DNA from: Taxawa tesnikishii (nom. ined.)
Lineage: Eukaryota; Ascomycota; Dothideomycetes; Dothideales
Direction: 5' to 3'
NCBI GenBank assembly: GCA_030247885.1
Contig: JAPDRO010000008.1
Span: 62,001-126,000 of the forward strand
Length of the DNA stretch: 64,000 nucleotides
Part shown: positions 45,398 to 57,116 of the stretch, in pieces
Layout: each line of letters opens with the position of its first letter
How positions within the stretch are numbered: the first letter of the stretch is position 1
The notes under the pieces: generated by a model
What the model was told of the DNA's origin: nothing
Seen by the model: only the letters and a program-made list of their open reading frames with translations
Databases searched by the model: none
Program-made: the position numbers and the translations under genes

Positions 45398-45805
45398 TCA
45401 CCACGATCTCGAGCAGATTCCTCCCCTCCCCTCCCCGTCCCCGCCCGCACCGTCCTCTCCCACCCTCCTCCGCATCCCGAGTCTAGAGCGCAACCGCTCC
45501 ACCTTAGCTTCCAGGGACTCGAAGCGTCGTTCTCCAGCCTCCTGCATGCGTCGGACTTGCGCTCTCGCCTCACTGCTGCTGCTGCTGCTGCTGCTGCTGC
45601 CGCAGTCGTCACTGCCGGGCTGCTGCTGTTCGCGGTCGGCGTCCCACACCATCGTGTCAATGGCGAGATCCATATCGGACAATTGGTCGCCGAGCGCGTC
45701 TTCACTGTATCGATGGTGGTTCGACGGCGGCGGCGGCGGCGGTGGTGGCGGCGGGCACGGGATGTAAAGGTCTAGGATGGCGAGTTGAGCGCTGTAGGGC
45801 ATCAT
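45398..45805 (-). CDS. Hypothetical low-complexity protein
   Basis: A 135-residue frame starting MMPYSAQLAILDLYIP, with a run of ten Pro, an acidic segment LGDQLSDMDLAIDTMVWD, a run of nine Ser, and a short coiled-coil-like helix (ARAQVRRMQEAGERRFESLEAKVERLRSRL region). The frame stays open upstream to 46234, but that part reads like leader sequence, so the MM start at 45805 is preferred. No family recognised. The Pro and Ser runs come from GGN and TGC microsatellites, and a missed homopolymer base could alter the C-terminus. Existence as a gene is uncertain. Confidence 0.35.
   Translation of the reverse strand: MMPYSAQLAILDLYIPCPPPPPPPPPPSNHHRYSEDALGDQLSDMDLAIDTMVWDADREQQQPGSDDCGSSSSSSSSSEARAQVRRMQEAGERRFESLEAKVERLRSRLGMRRRVGEDGAGGDGEGRGGICSRSW
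45572..45600. repeat. (CTG)n microsatellite
   Basis: Nine to ten CTG triplets inside the hypothetical low-complexity gene encode its Ser run. Confidence 0.9.
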
Positions 45806-46554
45806 GGTTTGTTCTTTATGAAGGGAAATAAAAAAAGGAGTGAGTGGAGAGATACAGAGAGAGAAAGAAGGAAAGAAAGAAAGAGAGGAAAAGGTGCCAA
45901 TAACGCCAACGAGCAAGAAACACGAGAGAGACGATTCGTGTGTTACCTTGGCGACTGTTGCGCACCTGCGGCGGTTTTTTTTCTCTTTAAATCTCGTCGT
46001 TGGTGGTGATTGTCTGTTGTGTGTATACGTCGTAGCCCCCAAGGATTTGCTGACGTTTTGCTGGGCTTGGGTTCGTAACAATATGACCGTTTGTAAGCCG
46101 TTGGAGCACATGTCAGAATACGGGTCGCCCCCTTTGCAAGGAAGAACAAGCCGGCAACAGAAAGAAGAACCGACGTTGTTGCGGAAATTGGTTCGCTTGC
46201 CGTCTCTTGCCAGCAAGCGCGTACAATCTTCCACAGGATAAGCCTCTTCATCTCGAATAACTTGGGGTCATTTCCCCCCTCCTCCCTCCCTTCGTACGCT
46301 CGGCCTCGGCCGTTTTCGGTGTCAAGCAAAGCACCATCCAAGCCATATATAGCCGGTGGATAAGCGATAGTTGCCAGAGCATGAAGGTACCTTGTTGATT
46401 GAGCCCAACCCAAGTCCAAGCCCGTGGTTTGTACAAGCGATACTGATACATACCCCCATTTGTCCCAAACGCCAAGCACCGAGCACCGTCGCGTCGCTGA
46501 CTGCAGCAAGACCCGGCCAGATAAACCCGTCTCCAGAAATGAGTCCTCATCTCA
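45806..46554. other. Intergenic
   Basis: It lies between the hypothetical gene and the 3' end of the Env7-type kinase. An AG-rich stretch (about 45838-45892) and no supported gene. Confidence 0.45.
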
Positions 46555-48072
46555 TCAATCCTCCATCGGATCGCCATCCTCGGGCAAGGCAGCGATCACG
46601 TCCTCTACAACCGCAATCAACTGCTCCACATCCGGCCTCTCAGCCGGCTCCACCCTGAGACACCTCCTCACGACATCCTTGACCGGTTCACTGATGACAT
46701 CCTCCCTCTTCCCCGCCCCGTCCGCCCTCACGGGCTGCTTCCCCGGCTCTTCTGCGTACCGCCCTGTCCCTCGTCCGGAAACCTCCAATCCCCGCCCAAG
46801 ACGCAGAGGGAGAGCGAGCCGCCGGTTTCCTCGCTGCGCGCCTCAAAGGGCGACTTGCCGACCAGGCAGGCGTAGAGCGTGCAGCCGAGACTCCAGATGT
46901 CGACTTTAGTGTCGATGACGGAGCCCGTTTTGACGTCGAAGAGTTCGGGGGCGCGGTACGGCATCGTGCTGTGCTCAGCGGCCGTGTCCTGGACCTGGAG
47001 CGCGAGGGCGCGCGACGTGATGGGCGTGGGTGAGGGAGTGAGGGAGCCAAAGTCCATGAGGATGGGCGTTGTGCCGTTGTCCGAGATCATGATGTTGCCT
47101 GAAAGCTCACAGATCAGTTCACCGTAGTAGTCAACTCTGCTCGTTGTGTTCTGGCGCATGTTGTTGCGCGCCATTCACTGCACGCTGCCCCCGGGTTTGC
47201 GACGAAGTGGACGCAAAGCGCGTTACGTACCCGGCTTGATGTCCCTGTGCGCGTACGCCCTGAGCTCGCCCTCTCCCACCCCCTCCTGCGCCATACTAAT
47301 CTCCCCTCCATGAGCGGTTCGGCCTCGATGTCTCCGTCCTCCTCGGCCTGCTCTTGCTCCCGCACCCTCTGTTTACCTTTTCCTTTGCTTCGTACTACGC
47401 CCATCTCCGCCTCCGCCTCTGCGTCGGCATCCGCAGCCTCTCCTCTGATCCTGCGCGCTTTCTTCTGACTGCTCGCCCCGCCCGGCCCACCTTTAACCCT
47501 ATACCCATGCATTGCCCGCAGCGCCTCGCAAACGCCGCGAAACAGCACCATGAGTCTCTTTTCCGGAAACCGGCCGCCATTGACCAGGTTCGCGTTGATG
47601 GCGTCCTGCAGGTTTCCCTCCTAAAGTACGGCAGCAGTATATAAACCGTCTTCGAGCCCGGGTCGCCGCGGTCGGGAATGACGGCGTGATCGATGGCGTG
47701 AATGATGTTCGGGTGCGGCGAGAAGAGGCTATACGCCTCCACCTCTTTGAGCGCCAGCGCGACGGATTCTTGGCCGAAGGGACAGCGGATCTTCTTCAGC
47801 GCGTACAGGTTCGGACTCGGCGGTGACTGCACTAGATAAACGTAGGAGAATCCGCCCTGAGAGCCATTTTGTGAGCGAAGCGAACATGGGAAGGACTGGC
47901 TTGGGTTTGGCAGGGACAGGTCGGGTTTGACAGGGAGAATGGGGATGGGAGAAAGCTGTGGTCATACCTCACCGAGCAGGCGGAGGATCTTGTAGGAACG
48001 GCCATTGATCTTCAGCGCCGGGTTGCTGGGGAAGCAATTGAAGCAGTTTGTCAGGGACCACAGGAAGTCCAT
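46555..48072 (-). CDS. ENV7: Env7/STK16-type protein kinase
   Basis: Exons 47968-48072, about 47231-47856 and 46555-47098, with introns of 111 and 132 bp. The start MDFLWSLTNCFNCFPSN has clustered Cys for palmitoylation, as in yeast Env7. The kinase domain follows: LLGEGGFSYVYLV (P-loop), LYALKKI (catalytic Lys), YILLPYF hinge, AYAHRDIKPGNIMI (catalytic loop), LMDFGSL (DFG), YRAPEL and KVDIWSLGCTLYA. A roughly 50-residue acidic insert separates helix E from the HRD loop, also seen in yeast Env7. The frame changes three times (C runs at 47616-47618, 47303-47306 and 46768-46770); each is bridged by one extra base and then reads as normal kinase (GNLQDAINANL, EISMAQEGVGEGELRAYAHRD, GTGRYAEEPGKQ). 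I take the gene as intact with sequence errors. It acts at the vacuole or Golgi membrane in membrane fusion control. Confidence 0.88.
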
Positions 48073-48599
48073 TATGTAGGATGAAAGTGCGGCCGACATG
48101 ATAGTGTGCAGAGCGCGCCGGTTGAGATGTAAGAGAGAGAGAGAAGCTGACGGTTTGCGGCTGAACGAGAGATTGGCGCGTCCTCGAAGTAGACCTAGAC
48201 CGGTCTTCGGGCGCTATTTGCAGCAGTGAGAGGAGTACGATGGACGGGAAAGCGACGCGACACAGTTTCGGTATATGCAATGTGCTCGTCAGTGGTTGGT
48301 GGGGTGAACGACTTCTTCCTTGAGCTGATCGTCTTCTATCCCCCGTGCTTGTTCCTGGCATACACTGACGTCGAAGCGGACGGCCCGAGCGCTGTACAGG
48401 TATATTTACATGTGTATATATAAAATACAAGCACCAGACGTACTCTCTGACTGGTTAGAGTATCGAGCTACGAAAAGACCCCTCCCCTTCCCAGTAATCT
48501 ATACAGCCTCTAATCATCATGAGGCGCTCGACGCCCAGTCTATCCAAACAACTCTCCAGCAATCCAGCAATCCGGCAATCCCCTTGAACATACGGACGC
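48073..48599. other. Intergenic
   Basis: Contains the ENV7 promoter and the TVP38 3' flank. No gene seen. Confidence 0.5.
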
Positions 48600-49882
48600 C
48601 TACTTCCCGCCATCATGATCCCTAAAACCCTCCTCCTCGTCCCCATCGCCATGTCTGAAAACATCGTGCGGATCATCGTCTTCTTCATCGCTCCACGTAT
48701 CTCTGTAACCCTCATCTCGCGCCCGATGCAGGCTGATGTCGTCCTCGCCGTCCCTGACAGCATGAACCGCCTCGCGCTCCGTCGGGTCATCCAGATAACC
48801 CTCGCGCGCCTCGATATCAACGTCCTGCTCTCCGCGGATCGCTGCTTCCCGTTCGTCGGCCTCCAGCTCCGCCGCCCTCGCCTTGGTCCTCGTATACATG
48901 AAATACCCCGTCGCGATGCCCGCAGCGACTCCAATCAAGATGCTGATGTAACTGATCGCCTTCGTCTTGGCGTCCATCTTGCTGCCCTCCTTTGCAATGG
49001 CGCCCAACCTGCTGCCTACGAATACGTGGAGCAGAAGCTTCGGAGACGCAATTGCTGTCGCTAGCATGAACTGCGGCCACTGCACCGTCGGTATCGTCGA
49101 TATCGCCCCGTTCGATAGCGAGTACGGGAGTGGACACAGTCTGATCATGCAAAGCAGCTTGATGCCATCATGCTTCAAGACCAGCGACAGCGCCGCAAAG
49201 CGCTTGTCGTTCGCCGTAAGCCGCGACACGAACTTCTGCAACACCGTCCGGGAGACGAGGAACGAAGCCGTGCTGCCGAGGATCGTCGCCGAGGCCACTA
49301 TCGCCCATCTGCAGCAATCAATATCTCGTCAGCGTTTCTGTTTATCTATTCCAATCCTCCCGAGTAGTTCGTGTTGTAGATAAAAAGAACTCTTGTTGTG
49401 CCCGCGAAATGTATAGAAACGGGGAGAAGAAAAACCCACCCTTCCGGAACCCCATACACGAACCCGGCCAGCGTGACGCAGCTCGAGTATCCGATCAACG
49501 GTGGGAAACTGACCAAGAAGGTCGCCAGCCACAAGATTACCCACCCGCCCGTTGTACCCTTCCACCGCTTCGCCAGAGGCGCCAACCACCCGAAGACGCG
49601 CTCGTTGTAAATCAGAAACAGTACGGCGCCGACCAGCAGGAAGATGTTGAAGGCAATCAGTAGGATCCGTTGCAGCGGGGATAGCTTGTTGAAGCTCTTG
49701 AGAGCCTGCCGCTGGAGCTTGGAGGATTGGGTAACGAAGCGTGACCGGAACGATTGCTGTTGCCGGGAGGAGAGGGATTGGGAGCGGCGGTGAAAGGCTG
49801 GGGATATGGATTGGGAGCGGCGGTCTACCGGGTCATCGATGGGGAGTGCCAGAGCACGGGCGGTGGAATTGTAGTCGCCCAT
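48600..49882 (-). CDS. TVP38: Golgi membrane protein Tvp38 (TMEM64/DedA-like, SNARE-associated)
   Basis: Exons 49440-49882 and 48600-49308 (131-bp intron) give 383 residues. A Ser/Arg/Gln-rich cytosolic N-terminus (to about residue 60) is followed by a membrane helix LLIAFNIFLLVGAVLFLIY, the conserved FPPLIGYSSCVTLAGFVYGVPEG core spliced to WAIVASATILGSTASFL, then RLCPLPYSLSNGAIS and the last helices ending in GIATGYFMYTRTKA. These are the hallmarks of the SNARE-associated Golgi (VTT/DedA) domain, now thought to be lipid scramblases. A long acidic C-terminal tail (about 85 residues, many Asp/Glu/Arg) is cytosolic. The reading frame is intact. Confidence 0.92.
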
Positions 49883-50853
49883 GACGGCGGATAGCAGCGG
49901 AGAGGAGCGGAGCAGAGCGCAGGTTAGGCGGCGGCGGCGGCTTAAAGGGGAAATTGGTGAGACGGCGGAGAGTCCGAAAACAGGACGAGGTGTGATTCTA
50001 GGAAGCGGGTTATCGCAGTCTCATGGGGGATTTACGTCTAATGTATGGAGTGATGAAAGAGATATCCAAATCGAAAATGCGATGGAGATGGTTCGATGAT
50101 GACAGTTGAGGCTCGGCGATAGCGGCAACACGAACTTCCGTGTGGAGGCGGAGCGGAACAAGAGCTGCAGGGCCGTAGGGCTGCACGCGCTAACGAAAGG
50201 GCATATGCAGACCGCCCTCGTGTTCAGATAGGCTAGGCACAACAAGGCCCGCCAACTTCTTCCGATGGTATGATAGGATTGAATGGGAAACGAAGACAAA
50301 CCCACAAGATGACCGAAACCTATTCAAGCAAACCATCGCTCGGGTTAGCTCTCCACTCCAGAACACGACAAATACGGTGGGAACAGATTGGTCAATGGTC
50401 GGTTCACGATTCAGAATTCATAACATTCACTAGAGGCTTCTCACAGGTCGGCCCCAGAGAGAGACCGGTGAAGCACCCAAACGCCAGTGAACCAACATCT
50501 CCCCATCTCCCCCTTTATTTTTCCAGAGTGCCCAGGTCGCATGCATCGTGAAAACCCCGCCGGAAATGCCATGCCAGAGCAAACACACAACCCCACGAAA
50601 ACGCCGCGCAATGCAAGAGAGAGAAAAAAAGAACGGCTCACTCCCTCGTTGCTCGTCTGCCGTCAGGATTCCCTTCCTCCACTGTATACCGATTCCCTCC
50701 CGGTCGCCTTAGGCCAGGGGCACAGAGACCATCGCGCAGAAAAGACCAGAATCTGAACGTTTCCCCTTCCTCCCCGTCATATGGTGAGACTGTCCTGCCT
50801 TTGAGTTCTCTCCTGCCGTTACTCACGATCACGTCGTCCTGCACGCAGCGCGC
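49883..50853. other. Intergenic
   Basis: TVP38 promoter and CDC27 3' region. A short CGG repeat (about 49929-49940) lies just upstream of TVP38. No gene supported. Confidence 0.5.
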
Positions 50854-53568
50854 TCAATCATCCTCGCTCCCATCCTCGTCCGTCTCGTCCAGCGCCTCCA
50901 TGGCCTCCTTGATGTACTGCGCCGCTTTCGCGTCCAAATTCAGCGCGGTGGTGAACGCGCGCACGCTGAGGGCGCGGTCGCCGAGTCCCTTGTAGCACTT
51001 TCCGAGCAGGAAGAAGACGTTCGCCTCGTCCGGCGCGATCACTTTGAGCGCGTCGAGCTCGGCGAGCGCTTCGTGGTAGTGCCGCATGTTCATCAGCACG
51101 CGTGCTTTTTGAAGCGCGCGAGCGCGCTGTTGGGCGCGAGCGAGAGGGCGTGCGTGTAGTGTGTCAGCGCCGCTTTTGGGTGGCGGAGTTTTTCGAGAAC
51201 CTGCAAGGGCGAATGCGTCAGCTTGTTGTTCTCTCGTCCTTTTTGAAGGCATGACCCTTGACAACAAAACAGAACAAAGACAAAAAGGAAGGAAGGGCAT
51301 TGCATGGGGTTGGTTGTACGCACCACGCCGATGCAAACCATCAGCACCGCATTGCCCGGGTTGATCGTTGTCGCGATCCGGTAATACCTCTCCGCCTCTT
51401 CCCACTTGCCCATCCTCTCGTAACACTTTCCGAGACCGTACCAGCCACCATAGCCTCTTCGCTCGCTACCAAGTCCCTTCCTGAACGCCGCAAGCGCAGC
51501 GTCGAATTCTTCGTTCGCAAGGTACTCATGTCCGAGCAGCGTCCACGCGTAGCCGAAACCAGCGTCGACCTGTGTTGCGCGCTTGAAGCAGGCAATAGCT
51601 TGCTCGTGCTCACGGTTCAGCGAGAAAGCGTTGCCGGCCGCGCACCAGGTCTGCGGGGCATTGAAATCTAGATCGCGGAGGGTGTGCGCCAGGAAGGCGA
51701 GCTGAGCGGGCTTCTTGAGGTGCCACAGAACGGTAGAGTAGACTTCCGTGTCTTCGACGCGTGTCGGTTGCAGCTTCAACATGCGTGCAAAGTACGTCTC
51801 AGCAGAGGCGTAATCAGCCGCTTCGTAGTGCGCCTTTCCCAGTTGCGCAAGCACCCAGGGCGTCTCCCGGTGCAGAGTTGGCAAAGACTTGAACGTTTCA
51901 ATGGCCGTGGAGAGAGCAAACTGGGATAGAGAGTGATACGCTGTTCCCAACTGACGGAAGATTGCCAGCAGACTCTCCATGGCAGCCGAGTCCGGAATAC
52001 CAGTGGGTTCGACCGAGATTCTCTGAGAGGAAACATTAGGTATGGCCACACTGCCGCGAGTCGGGGCGCGGGACTCCTTCATGTCGCCTGGAACTGGCGG
52101 CATAAATTTGCGATTCCCACTCACCACCCTGCCAACAGTTGATGCGCCACGCCCTCTGACGCCTGTGGCTTTCGCCTTCTTAAGGTCCCCGTCGCGCTTT
52201 CCGGGTAGTGTGGACGAATGATCCGCTGGCGGTTTGCTGGCCGTCTTCGATCCTGTGATCTGACTGAACAGCCGGTTACTCCTCCTAGGGGCTTGGGCGG
52301 CAGTGGGATCTCCGTTCAAATCCGTCGAGTTCTTCGAGGCATGACCCGAGATCGTCCGCTTGTGGTTGCTGGCAGCTTTTTGGGCTTGCGATGTTGCCGA
52401 TACCATCGCTTCTTCGCCTTCCGTGCTTTCTTGCGATTTGTACTGACTCCTGAGGGAATGCGGCCGCATTTTGGGTATGTCTTTGTCTTTGCTCGATTCC
52501 AGTCCAAGTCTCTGTAACGTTTTTGATCTTCGGGCGGGTGCAGCGGGTGGTTCATCAAAGGGGCTTGGACTTCTGGCTGAATGCCACCCATTTCCACATC
52601 ATCGTCTGCGTGGTTTCCGTTAGCTGTCGGCGTTTCCCAGGTTGACTGATCGAGCGCTTTGGCACTGGAACCGAAGAGGTTGGCACCCCTGATTTTCGGT
52701 AACAAGGAATTACTTCCCAGCCTTCGCGGACCCGCCTCGTTCGGCGCCCTCGACCCCGGGTTGAAGGAATCATTCGATGGAGTCAGCATGCTTTGGTGGC
52801 CGAAACTAGTTTGCGTGGACAGCGGAAGTTGTATCGTTGATTGTTCCTCTACAATGTCCTCGTGCGCTGGGGTCACGGAGGTCATGGGTAACGAACTCAT
52901 CATCTCCGGTGTAGCTTTGAACGTATTGGCTGCGTCCAGCTTGGCTCCTGCTCCATTGTGAGTGGTGCACACGATATCTGACAAAGGTTCCGGCATACCG
53001 ATATCGCAAAGTCCCTGAAATGCATCCCAGACGAATGGATTGCCCTTGTGCGCTTCGATGTAGCAGTCGCCGGCTCTCCTCACATCGCCATGCCCTCTCC
53101 ATAGTTTTCCGAGCAGGTTATTCACTGCAGCAGCGTCAGGTGTATGCCGTCTCAGAATCTCTGAATGTTTGTCTGTTGATCCGTCCCGTCAGCGACTCGT
53201 GTCCTAACCTTCGCGCACAACGTATCCATACTCCAGTTGTTCCTCGTGATCCACAGGCTCCTTGCCCTCTCCAGCGCATTGATCCCTTCTGAATGTCTCC
53301 CCAACTCTTGACACGCCAGCGCAAAGACATATGCGCACCCTAGATGTTTCCCATTCGACCCATACTTTTGGCTGTAGTCGTAGGCTGCCTTTGGCCGTCG
53401 CGATCGGAGATAGGTCAGGGCGAGGAGATGTGAGGTATCCGGGTTGCGAGGCTCCATCGCATGCAGTCGGCCGGCAAGGAAGTTGGCGTTGTCCGGCATC
53501 TCATTGTCGAGATGATAGAATATAAGCTGTTTCAGCTGGCCTACCGCCAACGTGGCGGCAGGCGACAT
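50854..53568 (-). CDS. CDC27: Anaphase-promoting complex subunit 3 (Cdc27/BimA), TPR protein
   Basis: Exons 53232-53568, about 51324-53172 and 50854-51200, with introns of 59 and 123 bp; the first splice yields NNWNKHSEILRRHTPDAAAVNNLLGKLW. N-terminal TPRs (MEPRNPDTSHLLALTYL, AYVFALACQELGRHSEGI), a disordered middle with the ARRSKTLQRLG-type basic stretch, then the C-terminal TPR superhelix (PWVLAQLGKAHYEAADYASAE, WCAAGNAFSLNREHEQAI, LGHEYLANEEFDAAL, LGKCYERMGKWEEAE, ALSLAPNSALARFKK, FLLGKCYKGLGD) and an acidic end. Cdc27 binds the Ile-Arg tails of coactivators Cdc20/Cdh1. The frame changes twice, near 52560-52590 in the disordered part and at a run of five T (51106-51110); one more base at each site restores reading (FKKARVLMNM at the second). 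Essential in yeast, so a sequence error is likelier than loss. Confidence 0.94.
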
Positions 53569-54311
53569 GCTTGCGACTGTTTAATCGGTCAGAATGCGCC
53601 CGAATTCTGGTGTCTTCTAGCAGTAGAATAGCGGTTCAGGCAGTAACAGTGACAGTGGCAGCAGCAGTCGAGACTCGAAGCAGAGGCGTGGAGGGCCCAA
53701 GCACATGGATATCCAAAGCAAGGTGGTACTATTAAACGATCCCGTGATATTCGAGATCAAGGCCGCTCCAGCAAGGCAATACCCAGCCCGCTATCCATAC
53801 TCTTCCAGATTTTGAAGGGTGTTGTTCTGCGCCAATGAAGGCCTTGGAAGCAAGGTTGGTGATTGTTATGGTGATTATATCATTCCCAAGTCCAGGAGGT
53901 GAGTGCCTGATAGCAGATGTAGTAGAGGGTTTGACTCCTGCTGCGTGCGCGACGGCAATCTCGTATTCCGAGGGCTGCAGGAGGTTGGGTGGACGTGGGG
54001 CGAGAGTCGCGATCTGTTAGGCGCTTTCAATGTTTACTGTATGTGTACGGAAGAGGCAGCGGCTCCAGTAGCGCGTGCCAAGACCGTTGCTATTTGCGAG
54101 CGGGATTTCGTCACATCTAATCTGTGAACAGCCCTCCGCTGAACGAAACACAAAACACAGATCGTGCAAGATTGAGAGCACGTGCGAGGCGAGAACTATA
54201 CAGAGGAAAACGGGAGTGGTGGGTCATTGTCTGATTAGAGTTTGTTCTGTCCTTTCGTCGGAAGCAGCAGCACATCGCTGACAAGCTCGCAGAGCGCTTC
54301 GAAACCAGAAA
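53569..54311. promoter_or_regulatory. Divergent intergenic region CDC27/SND2
   Basis: 743 bp lie between opposing start codons and contain both promoters. No specific site recognised. A CAGTGGCAG-type run at about 53640-53665 is the only low-complexity feature. Confidence 0.45.
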
Positions 54312-54930
54312 ATGGCACAGGTAGAGGACACATCCCCCCCTTTGCATCAACACAACGCTAAGACAGAGGTCTAGAAAGCGAAGAAGCAACTCGCTGCCCA
54401 AAACGGGGCCATTCTCAACCGCATGCACCTGATCAGTCTTGGTGTCAATGGTCTCTATCTCCTTCTACGCCTGCTCCTGGTCCGCCGTTCACTCCTGCCC
54501 TATTTCCTGCTTGCCGGTCCTTCATTGATCATTGAGTTCTGGTTCGAGCGCATCGGCCGTCCGCAGTACATGGATGACGGTCGGGAGCTCAGGAAAGCGG
54601 GTGAGGACCTCGAGGCTAAGGGCCTGACTGAATGGATGTGGGACGTCGTCTATTGGACTTGGGGCTGTGTGGGTTTGGTGGCGGTTTTTGGCGATCGGGC
54701 CTGGTGGCTTTATGTGAGTGACTCGAGTTGAGCTTGGAGATCGCTGGGCTGACAAAGATCAGATCATCGTTCCGCTGTACTCAGCCTGGTTGGCATGGAC
54801 GACGTTCTCAGGTGCCAGACAGGGACTGGCAGGCATGACTGGTGCAGGTGCCGACGGTGCTGCTGGAGGACAAAGCAAAAGACAGCAGAAGCTGGAGAAG
54901 AGGGGTGGACAGAGGGTGCAGTACCGGTGA
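54312..54930 (+). CDS. SND2: SND2/TMEM208-type ER targeting protein
   Basis: Exon 1 is only 9 nt (ATG GCA CAG, 54312-54320); exons 54375-54713 and 54763-54930 follow introns of 54 and 49 bp. The product is 171 residues: MAQ-KAKKQLAAQNGAILNRM basic N-terminus, a hairpin of two helices (ISLGVNGLYLLLRLLL and LLPYFLLAGPSLIIEFWFERI), the conserved segment LTEWMWDVVYWTWGC, a third helix, a short helix IIVPLYSAWLAWTTF and a Lys/Arg/Gln-rich tail. This is the DUF788 (TMEM208/Env10) family, the Snd2 component of the SRP-independent ER targeting route. The tiny first exon was chosen because it gives the family's usual M-A-x-KAKKQ start and keeps frame. Confidence 0.88.
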
Positions 54931-55537
54931 ATGTACGCTTCGTTGTAAATGTTTGTGAATGTAAGGTTTTCCTGCATGGCGATAGCACCTCCGTCTGCCG
55001 TCCAAACCTATTCGACTCCATTCCGAGATACGCGTATCATGATTCGAGTCTCATGTTTGTGGTCACCTTGGAACAACCTGCCGGATCATATGCAAGGCAG
55101 TGTAGTGTAAAATGAGCACAACCCGACTGGATTCTGAACGGTCCTTAGTTCAACTCAGGGTGGAACGACTACCCTCCATAGGAAGAACGAACAAATGAAG
55201 GGATATGTCATTTAGCAGCAGCACCCAGCACAGATTTCTCCAACCAAGTCGTAATCTCGAAGCAAAGGATTTCGCAAGCCGCTTTGGTCAAACTAATGTA
55301 CATTCATGATCGCAGCCATTCATTCGCGTCAAGGGCCCCCAACATGCAGTATTTCCGTGAAGCGTTCCATCGAGTCTTGCGGTTCATACGCCGGTTCTTT
55401 CATCGAAGACCATGTTTGAAACTTTTCTTTCGGCTTTTGGCGGAATTTCTGACCTGTACCACCACGTCGTCGGTGCGCCTGCAAATAATCCTCAAGCTCG
55501 TTCCACAACATCGCACAATCTCTGCAGTTGGCTTTGA
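54931..55537. other. Intergenic, convergent gene ends
   Basis: It lies between the 3' ends of SND2 and YRA1. No gene seen. Confidence 0.5.
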
Positions 55538-57116
55538 TCACTCAACCATCAGGTCAATGTCGTCTTCCATGGTTCCAGTCGCTCCGCCCATTGGATTCTC
55601 TCCCTGGTTGATTGTTGCGACCTGCGGTTCGCGGGCGCCGCTGTCATGAGCCCGAGGAGCAGCCGCATCCTGTCCAGCGTTTCCAGAAGTGTTGAAATAA
55701 TCATCCATCTCAGCATCGAGCTCATCAGCAGTCTTGCGCGGCCTGCCCTGAGCCGTCGGTCTGCCCTCTGCATCCTTGTTGCCTCTGCCTCCGCGTCTAC
55801 CAGTGTCCTCCCTTCTCGCGCCTGGTCGGCGACCTCCCTCACGCGGGGTGCCGCGACGACGGATAGGAGAACGCGAGTCGCGGCCTCTGCCTCCGGGAAC
55901 GTAACGATCGATCTCAGGTAGGGCCAGACGTCTCCTGTCGGGGCTGGCACTGCGGTTCCTCCTTCTGCCTCCGTCGTTGCGCCTGGGGGAGCATCCTCGC
56001 TTGTTTCAATTCTATCGAACAAGCTGCGGCTTGGCTTTTCGACATAATCGAATGGGTTGCGGGCTGGCTTAGGAGCGGCTGGAGGAGGCATCATCTGGAG
56101 CCTGATGGGCTGACCGTAGGCGTTGGCGCCGTCGAATTCACGAAGTGCCGCGCGAGCATCCTCAGCGTAGGTGTAGTTCACGTAAGCGGTCCCCTGTGAA
56201 CGGTCTTGACGATCGTAGAGCAAACGAACAGACTCGACTGGGCCAATGCGACCGAACAGTTCCTGATACAGAATGAGCTCGCAGGTTCGTGTGAGCTTCA
56301 AACGTTCCTAGCGTACCTTTATCTCGTCCTCGCGAATGTCGTAATGCAGGTCATCAACGCGCAGCCGTCCAGCAGCTGCAGGAGTACTGCAGACACTTAG
56401 CGCAGGTCATACAAACAACGTCGATTATACCCACCTTCTCGTGTCCGGGCTTGGTTCGTAGCGGCGGTCGTAGCCATCGTCACGGAAGTCTCTTGGGGCG
56501 CGTCGATCTGGCTGTTTGTCAGACTGAGAGCCGCAACATGCTCTATGGCTGTCCCTTACAATCTCTGTCGTTGTCTTCGTAACGATCGTGCACCCAGTCG
56601 CTGAACCCGTCAGCCAAGTTTTCTTCAACTCTAGGACTTATACGCACCCCTCAATGTTTCTTGGCTCGTCTCTTGGATACTGTGGTTTCGAAGACACTAG
56701 GTTAGCTGAATGATACCTTGATTGACTGTCGTAAACTCCAGGAAAGCGGCCGAGTCGCAACTGGTCGGTATATGGATGTATATTGGCCGAGAAGAGGTAC
56801 CGATCGGTCAAGCGCACACGAACGAGGAGAGTAGGATGGGGTTATGAAGCACCTGTTGGAATGTCACGGTCAGTCATAGCTTCGTATATGCGCAGGAGGG
56901 AGTAATGGCGACTCAACCTTTTTGTGTACACCGTCTCTTGGGTAGTCGTCCCTGCGCGCAGGTCGCTCGTCTCTGCGAGGTCCACGTCCTCCTGGTCCAC
57001 CACCGCGACGGCCGCCACGTGCCTGCAAGCGTGTTAGAAGTTGTGCATTCGGCCGTGGTGCTTTACGAGATGCGTACCGGACGCTCGTTGATTATCTCGT
57101 CTAGGCTTCTATCCAT
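55538..57116 (-). CDS. YRA1: mRNA export adaptor Yra1/Mlo3 (ALYREF)
   Basis: Exons 57078-57116, 56918-57022, 56648-56679, 56560-56600, about 56435-56511, 56317-56386 and 55538-56262. Exon 1 encodes MDRSLDEIINERP, the UAP56/Sub2-binding motif; exon 2 is an RGG-rich segment. The RRM spans LRVDDLHYDIREDEIKELF (RNP2 side) to GTAYVNYTYAEDARAAL (RNP1 side). The C-terminus is Arg-rich and ends with TADELDAEMDDYF and DDIDLMVE, again a Sub2-binding helix. Yra1 bridges mRNA and the Mex67 export receptor in the nucleus. In the last exon the frame changes at 56004-56006; one added base makes ENKRGCSPRRNDGG and the Arg-rich tail readable. The junction of the 56560-56600 exon with the next does not keep frame in my reading, so that boundary is uncertain. 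Seven small exons are many for this genome, but a high intron number is known for this gene in fungi. Confidence 0.88.

Noticed and set aside
45806-46234. N-terminal extension of the low-complexity frame at 45.4 kb
   Set aside because: Composition is that of untranslated leader, with runs of pyrimidines; a later double Met start is preferred.
47231-47480. Acidic insert between helix E and the HRD loop of the Env7-type kinase, as a possible novelty
   Set aside because: Yeast Env7 has an insert at the same place, so it is a family feature.
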